Assembly: GCA_949287115.1 (NCBI GenBank)
Contig: CASEFF010000090.1
Location: 1-13,327 of the forward strand
Direction of reading: 5' to 3'
DNA from: an uncultured Bacillota bacterium
Lineage (GTDB): Bacteria; Bacillota; Clostridia; Peptostreptococcales; Anaerovoracaceae
Length of the DNA: 13,327 nt
Shown: piece after piece, positions 6,748 to 13,327 of the stretch
How the letters are laid out: each line of letters begins with the position of its first letter
Numbering within the stretch: the first letter of the stretch is position 1
Made by a program: the position numbers and the translations under genes
Notes under the pieces: generated by a model
Database searches by the model: none
What the model was told of the DNA's origin: nothing
The model's input: the letters and a program-made list of their open reading frames with translations, nothing else

Positions 6748-8190
6748 ATGGAAGGCAATACTTTGAATCGGGAAATACCAAAGGTCTCGTTTGCAAAGAA
6801 GGTCGGATACTCCATAGGGGGGGCAACCGATACACTTGCATACGACTTCGTGGCAGCGTTCCTGCTGTTCTTTCTCAGTAACTATACGGGCGTGAGTCCG
6901 GCGTGGGCCGGTACCATACTGACGCTGGGCGTTGTATGGAACATGATATCCGACCCTATCGTAGGTAACCTGTCCGACAGGACGAGGACAAAATTCGGTA
7001 AGAAGAGGACGTGGCTGCTGATAGCCATAATCCCGCTGTTCGCGACGTATCTGCTGCTGTTCACCAGCTTTGATTTCTCAACGTCGACAGCCAACATCTA
7101 CTTCCTCGTTATGACGCTGCTGTTCTGGACATCCTACAGCTGCTTCAGCATCCCTTACTACGCTATGGGTGCATCCATGACGGGAGACAACGACGAGAGA
7201 ACGAAGCTGAGAATGCTGGCTCAGATCGTTCAGTACGTAGGCGTATTCTTCTCGACGGTAGCGCCGCCGATGTTCGTTTCGTTCTTCATGAACGCCGGCT
7301 GTTCGGAAGGCGCTGCATGGCACTATACGGCATGGCTGGAAGGCTGCCTGTGCGTAGGCACTCTCATAGTCGTATTCCTTTCCACAAAGGGCGTTGAGAT
7401 AGACTTTGAAGAAGAGAAGGAAGAGAACAAGACGAGCTTCTTCAGGGATGCCGCCGATGTGCTGAAGATAAAGTCATATCTGCTGGCCACCCTTTCATCG
7501 CTGATGTTCAGGATAGGCTACTGCCTGTTCCTCACTACGATGACGTTCTTCATGCTGTACGTTGTGGCTCTTTCCGAGATGCAGATGACGGCATGTACGT
7601 CCATCATATCTTTCGGAGGAATCATCGTTATAGCTATACTGATGAAGGTCATAGAGAAGTTCGACAAGTCGAAGGTTTACATCGTTCTCGTGCTGTTCTC
7701 GGGAATAATCATGATAATCTTCAACTTCATCGACATCAATTCCATCGGTATGGCGGCTCTGTTCTGCGTATTCTATGTAATAGGATCGTCGGCATACTGG
7801 TCCATCAACATCCCGCTCATGTATGACTCCATCGAGGTCGATGAGTTCCAGAGCGGAAAGAGGAGAGAAGGTACGATGATGTCCATCTACCTGTTCTGCC
7901 AGAAGGGCGGATATGCAATAGCAGCTTCCGTTATAGGAAACGTGCTGGCAAGCACAGGTTATGACGAGACTCTCGGAGCCAACAACCCTGAAAACGTGCT
8001 GAACGCAATCCAGACGATGACATGCGGTGCCGCAGGATTCTTCTTCGTGCTGAGCGCCATAGTCATCATATTCTACCCTCTGAAGAAGGGCGTTTACCAG
8101 AAGCTTTACGCTCAGCTGGAAAACAAGCGTGCCGGAAGAGCGTACAATACGGAAGGCTTCGAGCGCGTACTCGGAAAGAAATACAGATAG
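6748..8190 (+). CDS. GPH-family (MelB-like) MFS transporter, operon partner of the amidohydrolase
   Basis: This 480-aa inner-membrane symporter has about 12 hydrophobic helices and is homologous to the transporter at 4618-5958: both share the helix-I GY-I-G pattern, AGTI at the start of helix II, RFG/KFG-KKR loops and a late SAYW/SIYW segment. Its helix II reads VWNMISDPIVGNLSD. By comparison with MelB from memory, the D55 position is N65 while the D59 position is kept as D69, the reverse of the other paralogue. The C-terminal tail of about 30 residues is hydrophilic and basic. The start at 6748 has AGGAGGT 7 bases upstream. The amidohydrolase gene begins 30 bp downstream with no terminator between, so the transporter likely imports that enzyme's substrate or a precursor. 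The substrate cannot be named from sequence. Confidence 0.93.
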   Translation: MEGNTLNREIPKVSFAKKVGYSIGGATDTLAYDFVAAFLLFFLSNYTGVSPAWAGTILTLGVVWNMISDPIVGNLSDRTRTKFGKKRTWLLIAIIPLFATYLLLFTSFDFSTSTANIYFLVMTLLFWTSYSCFSIPYYAMGASMTGDNDERTKLRMLAQIVQYVGVFFSTVAPPMFVSFFMNAGCSEGAAWHYTAWLEGCLCVGTLIVVFLSTKGVEIDFEEEKEENKTSFFRDAADVLKIKSYLLATLSSLMFRIGYCLFLTTMTFFMLYVVALSEMQMTACTSIISFGGIIVIAILMKVIEKFDKSKVYIVLVLFSGIIMIIFNFIDINSIGMAALFCVFYVIGSSAYWSINIPLMYDSIEVDEFQSGKRREGTMMSIYLFCQKGGYAIAASVIGNVLASTGYDETLGANNPENVLNAIQTMTCGAAGFFFVLSAIVIIFYPLKKGVYQKLYAQLENKRAGRAYNTEGFERVLGKKYR

Positions 8191-8220
8191 GTTTAATCGG
8201 GTTTTACGGAGGTCAGACTC

Positions 8221-9843
8221 ATGAATGATGTTCTATATATAAATGGCTTCGTATATACTGTCGACGGCGACAGGACAACGGCTGAGGCTGTCGCCATCAA
8301 AGACGGTAAGATAACATTCGTCGGCAGCAATGCCGATGCGGAGAAGATAGAGGCGAAGGAGACGGTGGACCTGGGCGGCAAGATGATGCTGCCGGGATTC
8401 ATAGAAGCTCACGCCCACGTTACATGGGGAGCCATAGACAGCCTGTTCAAGGTAGCTCTGTTCGGAGCTGACACGACGGATTATTATACTGAAAAGATCA
8501 GCGAGTTCGTCAAGGCTCATCCGGAGCTGCCGGTATACGAAGGCGTCGGCTGGGAGAATCCGTTCTTCGGAAAGGAAGGCCCGTCGCGAAAGGTGCTGGA
8601 TGCCATATGCGATGACAGGCCGATGCTCATGTGGTCCCACGACAAACATTCGCTGTGGGTAAATACGTATACGCTGGAAATGTGCGGTGTGACGAAGGAG
8701 ACTACGGTTCCTCCGGGCAACATCATCGAAAGGGAGCCGGATGGAACGCCTAGCGGGACGCTCAGGGAATTCGCGGCGATGGCTCTCGTGGATCACGCGC
8801 AGGCCACGTTCGGCAAGGAGCATTACAAGGAAGCCATAAGCTGGGTACAGAAGGAATTTGCCCAATACGGCGTAACGACCATCATGGATCCGCTGCTGGA
8901 TCCCGAGGAGGAAGCCATCGGAGCCATAAAGGAGCTCAATGATGAAGGAAAGCTCATCTGCAAGATAAGAGGCGCCTTCAAGAGCTCGGAGACGGATTCC
9001 TATAAGCATATCGACGACTTCCCTAGGATCAGGGAAGAAGTGGATTCTCATATGTTCAAGATCGATCAGGTGAAGATATTCGCCGACGGAGTAGTGGAAG
9101 GAAAGACGGCTTACCTGAAAGAGCCTTACGAAGGAGAGTCCTATACGGGCGATCCGATCTGGGAACCTGAAGCTCTCAACAAGTTCTGCAAGAAGGTGGA
9201 TGAGCTGGACTTCAATATACACGTGCATTCCATCGGCGATGCGGCAACGGCAATGACTCTGGACGCTCTGGACGCCATGAGGGAAAACAATCCGGGAAGG
9301 GAAAGACGACCTGTCATAACCCATCTGCAGGTAGTGGATCCGGCGGATTATCCGCGACTTGTGGATCACAAGGTGGCTGCCGTGACCAACCCGTACTGGC
9401 ATTTCAAGTACAGAGGTTTCTTCGAGGATATAGAGCTGCCGTATCTGGGAGAACGGGCAAACCGCGAATATCCGATGAAGAGCATGGCAGATGCCGGCAT
9501 AATCCTCGGCGGAGCCAGCGACTACAACGTCACTCCCGAACCGGCCCCTCTGCGCGGCATACAGATAGGAGTCACCAGGGTAGGCATCGGTGAGGATCCG
9601 AACGATCCGGAGCTGATACTCGCGCCGGAAGAGAGGATGACGGCGGAAGATATGACGGAGATATTCACCATGGGCAACGCCTATGCCCTCGGGATGGAGG
9701 ACATAACGGGCTCCATCGAAGTGGGCAAGTGCGCCGATCTGGTGATACTGGAAAAGAATATCTTCGAAGTGCCGCCGCAGGACATCCTGGGAGTAAAGGT
9801 GGTTCAGACCATATCCGAAGGAAAGGTAATATACGAAGGCTGA
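8221..9843 (+). CDS. YtcJ-like amidohydrolase (amidohydrolase family 3)
   Basis: This 540-aa cytosolic metallo-hydrolase belongs to the Amidohydro_3/YtcJ group, which includes N-substituted formamide deformylase; most members have unknown substrates. A small beta-sandwich is built from both ends (VDGDRTTAEAVAIKDGKI near the start, GSIEVGKCADLVILEKN near the end) around a TIM barrel. Predicted metal and catalytic residues are H64 and H66 in EAHAHV, the KIFADG motif (285-290), H334/H336 in HVHSIGDA, H368 in THLQVV, and D434 in GASDY. Length matches the family and nothing is missing. No signal peptide is present, so hydrolysis happens after uptake. GGAGGT lies 7 bases before the start. Co-transcription with the GPH transporter and a terminator 20 bp after the stop define a two-gene operon. 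Amide, N-formyl or carbamoyl bonds are the likely target by family, but this is inference. Confidence 0.93.
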   Translation: MNDVLYINGFVYTVDGDRTTAEAVAIKDGKITFVGSNADAEKIEAKETVDLGGKMMLPGFIEAHAHVTWGAIDSLFKVALFGADTTDYYTEKISEFVKAHPELPVYEGVGWENPFFGKEGPSRKVLDAICDDRPMLMWSHDKHSLWVNTYTLEMCGVTKETTVPPGNIIEREPDGTPSGTLREFAAMALVDHAQATFGKEHYKEAISWVQKEFAQYGVTTIMDPLLDPEEEAIGAIKELNDEGKLICKIRGAFKSSETDSYKHIDDFPRIREEVDSHMFKIDQVKIFADGVVEGKTAYLKEPYEGESYTGDPIWEPEALNKFCKKVDELDFNIHVHSIGDAATAMTLDALDAMRENNPGRERRPVITHLQVVDPADYPRLVDHKVAAVTNPYWHFKYRGFFEDIELPYLGERANREYPMKSMADAGIILGGASDYNVTPEPAPLRGIQIGVTRVGIGEDPNDPELILAPEERMTAEDMTEIFTMGNAYALGMEDITGSIEVGKCADLVILEKNIFEVPPQDILGVKVVQTISEGKVIYEG

Positions 9844-9863
9844 AAAGACATATCGTGATAACT

Positions 9864-9909
9864 GAGGAGCTGACGCATACCGGAAAGGGGCGGACGGCTC
9901 CTCTTTTTT
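9864..9909 (+). terminator. Intrinsic terminator of the transporter-amidohydrolase operon
   Basis: GAGGAGC (9864-9870) pairs with GCTCCTC (9897-9903) and is followed by six T residues (9904-9909). The 26-base loop can fold further on itself. It lies 20 bases after the amidohydrolase stop. Confidence 0.8.
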
Positions 9910-10001
9910 GGATGCTGCCGGTATGGTTGCCCGTGCAACATATTTTTCCGCAGGATGGTGTATCATTTATGGCAGTAAAAAGAGGAAAGGAGAGATGATC
10001 C

Positions 10002-10271
10002 ATGGAAAAACCGAAGATCTCGATCACGCTGGTAGACAGGAAGGGCGACCACCCCTGCCACAGAGGGCATAAGATAGGTGACAGCTATGACTTCGATACC
10101 GAAAGGGGAAAGCTGTGCCCGATGGCGATGCACGTGGCATTCCCGTACATAGATATAATGCGGTACGGAGGCGAGCTGCCCAAAGGAAGCAGCGAGGAGT
10201 TCAGGTTCTGCTGCCCCGACGCCGACGTCATCAATATATTCGAGCTGAAGGAGGAGAAAGGAAAGGAATAG
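10002..10271 (+). CDS. TIGR04076-family small protein
   Basis: This 89-aa protein matches the pattern of the TIGR04076 family, whose function is unknown. Recognisable parts are CHRGHKIGDSYDF (C19 onward), GKLCPMAMHVAFPYI (C39), the RYGGELP segment and FRFCCPDAD (C69, C70) before a charged C-terminal tail. Cys and His conservation in the family suggests metal binding or redox chemistry, but this is inference. The start at 10002 has AAAGGAG with about 9 bases of spacing. The gene stands alone between the amidohydrolase terminator and the promoter of the MoxR gene. I found no convincing promoter upstream, although TATCAT at 9961-9966 could be a -10 box. The 3' end runs into a purine-rich stretch (about 10251-10283). 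Confidence 0.85.
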   Translation: MEKPKISITLVDRKGDHPCHRGHKIGDSYDFDTERGKLCPMAMHVAFPYIDIMRYGGELPKGSSEEFRFCCPDADVINIFELKEEKGKE

Positions 10272-10292
10272 GAATAGGAGAGGTGTGCCGGT

Positions 10293-10343
10293 CCTGCGGA
10301 ATCTGCCCGCGCCTGCCAGCACCTGCCCGTGCCTGCCCGCAGG
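10293..10343. repeat. 10-bp GC-rich tandem repeat enclosed by a 7-bp inverted repeat
   Basis: From 10303 to 10342 four imperfect 10-bp units begin with CTGCC: CTGCCCGCGC, CTGCCAGCAC, CTGCCCGTGC, CTGCCCGCAG. Outside them CCTGCGG (10293-10299) and CCGCAGG (10337-10343) are exact complements, so the RNA could form a long stem-loop presenting the repeats. No T-tract follows, so this is not a standard terminator. It lies just upstream of the MoxR promoter. Confidence 0.6.
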
Positions 10344-10349
10344 ATATGT

Positions 10350-10378
10350 TTGCCGCCCGATGAAATACGTGGTACAAT
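10350..10378 (+). promoter_or_regulatory. Probable promoter of the MoxR-VWA operon
   Basis: TTGCCG (10350-10355) and TACAAT (10373-10378) are 17 bases apart, predicting a start near 10385 and a leader of about 35 bases with GGAG 8 bases before the ATG at 10420. Confidence 0.6.
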
Positions 10379-10419
10379 CACATTCTGGAAATATTTTTAG
10401 CAGATGAGGAGAGCGACGT

Positions 10420-11250
10420 ATGAGAGACGACGATTATGGGTTCAGGGGAACGGAAGAATATATAATAGACGATGATCTTATGCTGACGATAAACATCGCG
10501 ATAAAGATGAACAAGCCGCTGCTGGTGAAAGGCGAGCCCGGTACGGGCAAGACGTCGCTGGCGGAAGCGGTGGCGCAGGCGCTGGGCAAAAAACTCATCG
10601 TATGGAGCATAAAATCCACCACGAAGGCACAGGACGGCCTGTATCAGTACGATGTAGTACGTCGTCTGTATGACAGTGAACTGGGCAACAAAGGCGTGGA
10701 CGATGTGAAGCGGTATATAAAGCTGGGCAAGATAGGAGAGGCGTTCACATCGGATGAACAATGCGTATTGCTGATAGACGAAATAGACAAGGCGGATCTG
10801 GAATTCCCCAACGACCTTCTGTGGGAGCTGGATCGTATGGAATTCTACATCCCGGAGACAGACGAGACGATCAGAGCCAAGAATCCGCCTATCGTCATAA
10901 TAACCTCCAACGCGGAAAAGGAGCTGCCGGACGCGTTCCTGCGCCGGTGCGCTTTCCATTTCATAGATTTTCCGGACAGGGAGCTGATGAGGGACATAGT
11001 GCTGGCCCATTATCCGGACATAGAGGAAAAGCTGATGGAGCAGGCCATCGAAGCCTTCTTTTACGTGAGGGATTACTTTGAACTGAAGAAAAAGCCGGGC
11101 ACCAGCGAGCTGCTGGACTGGATCAGCGCGCTTAAGCTCAGCGGTCTGCCTGTAGACGATCTCAGGCGTGATCTTCCGCTGACGGGATTCCTGCTGAAAA
11201 AAGATGAGGACAGAGAGGCTGTCAGGGGAAGCGTCGGAGGGCTCAGGTGA
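10420..11250 (+). CDS. MoxR-family AAA+ ATPase
   Basis: This 276-aa cytosolic MoxR-type AAA+ ATPase is expected to form a ring and remodel or activate a target protein together with a VWA partner. Walker A is GEPGTGKTS (38-46, K44), Walker B LLIDEIDKAD with D120/E121, sensor 1 IIITSN-like (VIITSNAEKELPDAF), and arginine-finger-type RR follows in LRRCAFHF. The C-terminal lid domain covers about 190-276. Gene order MoxR then CoxE-like VWA, with stop and start codons sharing one base, is the pattern of CoxD/CoxE and related chaperone pairs. In those systems the pair helps to assemble a metal cofactor of an enzyme, but no molybdenum or CO-dehydrogenase gene is visible here, so the client is unknown. 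Confidence 0.92.
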   Translation: MRDDDYGFRGTEEYIIDDDLMLTINIAIKMNKPLLVKGEPGTGKTSLAEAVAQALGKKLIVWSIKSTTKAQDGLYQYDVVRRLYDSELGNKGVDDVKRYIKLGKIGEAFTSDEQCVLLIDEIDKADLEFPNDLLWELDRMEFYIPETDETIRAKNPPIVIITSNAEKELPDAFLRRCAFHFIDFPDRELMRDIVLAHYPDIEEKLMEQAIEAFFYVRDYFELKKKPGTSELLDWISALKLSGLPVDDLRRDLPLTGFLLKKDEDREAVRGSVGGLR

Positions 11251-12395
11251 TGTTTCTCGACTTTCTGATGTTCCTCAGAGCCGGCGGCATGAAAGTGTCC
11301 ATGAACGAATGGCTTACGCTCATGGAAGGCATGTACATGGGGCTGCACGGACAATCCCTGAGAGGCTTTTTCGTCCTCAGCAGGGCGCTGCTGGTGAAAA
11401 AGGAATCGGACATGGACAGGTTCGAGGAGCTGTTCGACCGGTTTTTCAGGGATATAGATTCCGGGGAGCTGGACAGGCGGCTCGGGGAAACAGGGACCAG
11501 CCGCGAAGGCATGGTGAAAGCTCTGGAATCGTATATGATACCCGATGCGGACGGGTGCATGGAGGAAAGCGGAGTCTGTGCCGACGGTGCGGTGAGCGGA
11601 GACAAAAGGAAGGGAGCCATGGGAGCCGGACCGGGCAGCGGCGCGATGATACAGGGGGCGGGAGGCAAGTCGGTGATCCACGCCCGCGGCGACCGCAGAT
11701 TCAGGGACTGGCGTACGGACTGTGCCATAGAGTCGAGACAGTTCCAGATGGCGTTCAGGCTCCTGAGAGAGCTGACGCGAAAACTGGACAGCAATGAAGA
11801 GGAACTGGACATACGCGGCACCATCGACCATACATGCAGGCGCGGCGGTATACTGGACATACGCATGCAGCCGCCCAGAAGAAACAGGCTCAAGCTGATG
11901 GTGCTCATCGACTCGGGCGGATCGATGCGACCTTATGAACAGCTCTGCAGCCTTCTGTTCCAGTCGCTGAACAAGGCCAACACGTTTTCCGATCTGAAGA
12001 TCTACTATTTTCACAACTGCCCGGAGGGACAGCTGTACGAGGATCCTTCCATAGATATGGATCATACGGTCGATACGGAATGGGTGCTGAGGAATATATC
12101 GGGAGAATACAGGGTAATATTCGTAGGAGATGCGGAGATGTCCGTATCGGAGCTGGTCAGCGGAGGGTACAGCATGTACGGTACCGCGGGCGGCGGATCG
12201 GCGGACGGTATAACGTGGCTCCGCAGATTCAGGGGAAAGTACGACCATTCGATATGGCTGCACCCGCAGGAAAGGGAAGAAAATGCTGCGTGGATGTCGG
12301 AGTCGTTCCTCGAGATCGAAAAGGTGTTCCCGATGTACAGGCTCTCGATAGACGGCCTCAAGGAAGGCATGTACAGGCTGATGAGAGGACGCTGA
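11250..12395 (+). CDS. CoxE-like VWA-domain protein, partner of the MoxR ATPase
   Basis: This 381-aa cytosolic protein has an N-terminal helical region (FLMFLRAGGMKVSMNEWL, about 5-22, continuing to ~98) and a Gly/Ala-rich low-complexity linker at about 99-146 with little conserved character. A segment RRFRDWRTD leads to the C-terminal VWA domain (about 200-381). The MIDAS motif is D221-S-G-G-S225-M, the DxGGSM form common in this family, and YYFHNCPEG and VIFVGDAEMS are further family marks. It probably binds the MoxR ring and recruits the client through the metal site. The chosen ATG shares its A with the upstream TGA stop, with GGAGG 9 bases before; a GTG three bases earlier is also possible (382 aa). 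No membrane segments are seen. Confidence 0.9.
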   Translation: MFLDFLMFLRAGGMKVSMNEWLTLMEGMYMGLHGQSLRGFFVLSRALLVKKESDMDRFEELFDRFFRDIDSGELDRRLGETGTSREGMVKALESYMIPDADGCMEESGVCADGAVSGDKRKGAMGAGPGSGAMIQGAGGKSVIHARGDRRFRDWRTDCAIESRQFQMAFRLLRELTRKLDSNEEELDIRGTIDHTCRRGGILDIRMQPPRRNRLKLMVLIDSGGSMRPYEQLCSLLFQSLNKANTFSDLKIYYFHNCPEGQLYEDPSIDMDHTVDTEWVLRNISGEYRVIFVGDAEMSVSELVSGGYSMYGTAGGGSADGITWLRRFRGKYDHSIWLHPQEREENAAWMSESFLEIEKVFPMYRLSIDGLKEGMYRLMRGR

Positions 12396-12419
12396 AAATA
12401 GGGTTATCATATATTTTGC

Positions 12420-12455
12420 AATAAAAGAGCTCTGTAATTATTGGAATTACAGAGC
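12420..12455 (-). terminator. Intrinsic terminator downstream of hicAB
   Basis: GCTCTGTAATT (12429-12439) and AATTACAGAGC (12445-12455) form a perfect 11-bp stem with a 5-base loop. Reading leftward the stem is followed by TCTTTTATT, a usable U-tract. The plus strand has no T-tract after the stem, so it serves mainly hicAB, though it may also slow transcription from the VWA gene. Confidence 0.75.
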
Positions 12456-12506
12456 CTAATGGTGTAGATAAAAGGCTAATCTCCTGCTTTGAAGTTGGAT
12501 TTTGTT

Positions 12507-12902
12507 TTATGATATTTTCAGTTTCTCTTTAAGCGCTTCCTGAAGCACCAACGAAAAATTCACGTTGTTTTCCTGTGCTGCTTCGTTGAGCCATTCAGGG
12601 ATCGTCAGTGTCTTTTTAACAGCCTTGTTATTGAATCGCTTTCTGTATTCCATGGTGTCGCAGGGTATATAGTTTGCAAATTCGCCGGCTGAGAGATCAA
12701 GATCGCTGATCAATGACGGCTCCGGTATAACTTTTCCATCTGCCTCGTATCCATAAAGGACAAGCGCAAGTACGTCCTCAGCCATCATAAGCGCGTCGGG
12801 CATATCATCTCCGCAAGTGTAACATCCTTCAAGATCGGGAAAGTTTACAGAGAATCCGCCGTCTTCTTCGGGTGTAAATATTGCCGGATATGCGTATCTC
12901 AT
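12507..12902 (-). CDS. hicB: HicB antitoxin with C-terminal ribbon-helix-helix domain
   Basis: The 131-aa antitoxin binds and blocks HicA and represses its own operon. The N-terminal part (1 to about 70) is the degenerate RNase H-like HicB fold: YPAIFTPEEDGGFSVNFPDL, then GCYTCGDDMPDALMMAEDVL. The C-terminal 40 residues (KKTLTIPEWLNEAAQENNVN and onward) form a ribbon-helix-helix DNA-binding domain rather than a HTH. AAGGAG lies 7 bases before the start. The gene follows hicA after 41 bp and is followed by a terminator. Base composition is clearly more AT-rich than the genes to the left, in keeping with horizontal spread. Confidence 0.92.
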   Translation of the reverse strand: MRYAYPAIFTPEEDGGFSVNFPDLEGCYTCGDDMPDALMMAEDVLALVLYGYEADGKVIPEPSLISDLDLSAGEFANYIPCDTMEYRKRFNNKAVKKTLTIPEWLNEAAQENNVNFSLVLQEALKEKLKIS

Positions 12903-12943
12903 ATTGTGGCTCCTTTCTATTATACTGAGAGGCGGCAGGAGAT

Positions 12944-13126
12944 TTATTCAACCCCTGCATCCCTCATGATACTCTTTGCTGTGCCTGCTTTCACTTCCGT
13001 TTTATGCCTTGGTACCGGGAACTGCTTTCCGGTTATCGGGCTGAACCATATATCATGTCTTGTACCATGGCGAACGAGGTGACAATCAGCTTTCTTTAGT
13101 TTTTTTAGCAGTTCACTGGTTTTCAT
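12944..13126 (-). CDS. hicA: HicA toxin (mRNA interferase)
   Basis: This 60-aa double-stranded-RNA-binding-fold toxin cleaves mRNA and stops translation when free of HicB. It has the full family pattern: KTSELLKKLKKADC at the N-terminus, RHGTRHDIW with the presumed catalytic H24, FPVPRHKTEVKAGTAKSI, and the end IMRDAGV. The start at 13126 has GGGAG 6 bases upstream; an in-frame ATG at 13150 lies inside the -10 box of the promoter and is excluded. Toxin-first order is standard for hicAB. It looks intact, with no frameshift or loss of key residues. Confidence 0.93.
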   Translation of the reverse strand: MKTSELLKKLKKADCHLVRHGTRHDIWFSPITGKQFPVPRHKTEVKAGTAKSIMRDAGVE

Positions 13127-13149
13127 CGTTATCTCCCTTTCATAGCTCA

Positions 13150-13178
13150 ATTATAGCACGTGTAAACACGTGTGTAAA
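13150..13178 (-). promoter_or_regulatory. Promoter of hicAB
   Basis: Reading leftward, TTTACA (13178-13173) and a perfect TATAAT (13155-13150) are 17 bases apart, predicting a start near 13143 and a very short leader before the hicA start at 13126. Confidence 0.8.
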
Positions 13179-13201
13179 TAGTAAAACGTGTGAATACGTG
13201 T
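13158..13201. promoter_or_regulatory. Four ACGTGT half-sites, putative HicB operator array
   Basis: ACGTGT occurs at 13158, 13168, 13186 and 13196 (start positions), giving spacings of 10, 18 and 10. The array is thus two copies of a pair with a 28-bp period, extending from the promoter spacer across the -35 box. Ten-base spacing puts both half-sites of a pair on one face of the helix, as expected for ribbon-helix-helix dimers binding side by side. Confidence 0.65.
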
Positions 13202-13229
13202 GTTAAGAGGGTAATAAAGTGACGGCCTG

Positions 13230-13327
13230 ATGATTGACTCTATAAGGGATGATAATCTTGCCGGTGAGGCTGATAGGCCAGGTGAGGAATATGTAAAAGG
13301 GCAGATACGACAAATTTACGACATTTC
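13230..13327 (+). CDS. Possible start of an unknown protein, cut by the window edge
   Basis: An ATG at 13230 opens a frame that stays free of stops for 32 codons to the edge. The predicted residues are charged and protein-like (for example GEADRPGEEYVKG), but I do not recognise a family. There is no good ribosome binding site directly upstream; AGAGGG lies about 20 bases away. It could be the N-terminus of a gene divergent from hicA, or chance. Confidence 0.3.
   Translation, partial: MIDSIRDDNLAGEADRPGEEYVKGQIRQIYDI

Noticed and set aside
8233..9966. 577-codon open frame antisense to the amidohydrolase gene
   Set aside because: It mirrors the codon structure of the clear amidohydrolase gene, has no ribosome binding site and no family resemblance, and runs through the operon terminator.
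10303..10342. CRISPR-like repetition
   Set aside because: The units are 10 bp, contiguous and without spacers, and no cas gene is present.
11073..12410. 445-codon open frame antisense to the MoxR and VWA genes
   Set aside because: His/Arg/Pro-rich translation typical of a reverse-strand shadow; the plus strand carries two unmistakable genes.
13234..13256. Promoter for the right-edge reading frame (TTGACT and GATAAT)
   Set aside because: The spacer is only 11 bases, and both boxes lie within the possible coding region.

Overview
The window looks like a chromosomal segment of an anaerobic Bacillota/Clostridia-type bacterium. This is an inference from strong AGGAGG-type ribosome binding sites, sigma-A-like promoters, heavy use of ATA and AGG codons, moderately high GC (judged by eye), and the gene set (DUF815 ATPase, CsoR, TIGR04076 protein, GPH-family transporters, HicAB). 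I saw no rRNA, tRNA, insertion sequence or CRISPR array.

Left part (1-4620). A 3'-truncated M20D amidohydrolase on the minus strand runs off the left edge. It is divergent from cca, the tRNA CCA-adding enzyme. The cca stop codon lies inside the -35 box of a consensus promoter for a small copper-type CsoR repressor, whose putative operator covers its own start site. A DUF815 AAA+ ATPase (minus) converges on csoR. It is divergent from an RluB-type 23S rRNA pseudouridine synthase (plus).

Middle part (4589-9909). This is the most distinctive locus. Two homologous but diverged GPH-family (MelB-like) transporters face away from a 257-bp regulatory region crowded with inverted repeats. The leftward operon is an unrecognised 183-aa soluble protein overlapping the first transporter by 20 nt. 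The rightward operon is the second transporter followed 30 bp later by a 540-aa YtcJ-like amidohydrolase. Terminators close both operons. I infer an uptake-and-hydrolysis locus for an unknown small molecule, perhaps an amide or N-acyl compound.

Right part (10002-13327). A TIGR04076-family small protein comes first. It is followed by a GC-rich 10-bp tandem repeat inside a potential hairpin, then a translationally coupled MoxR AAA+ ATPase / CoxE-like VWA pair. A HicA-HicB toxin-antitoxin module on the minus strand follows, in visibly more AT-rich DNA, with a promoter covered by four evenly arranged ACGTGT half-sites. A reading frame of unknown status starts near 13230 and is cut by the right edge.
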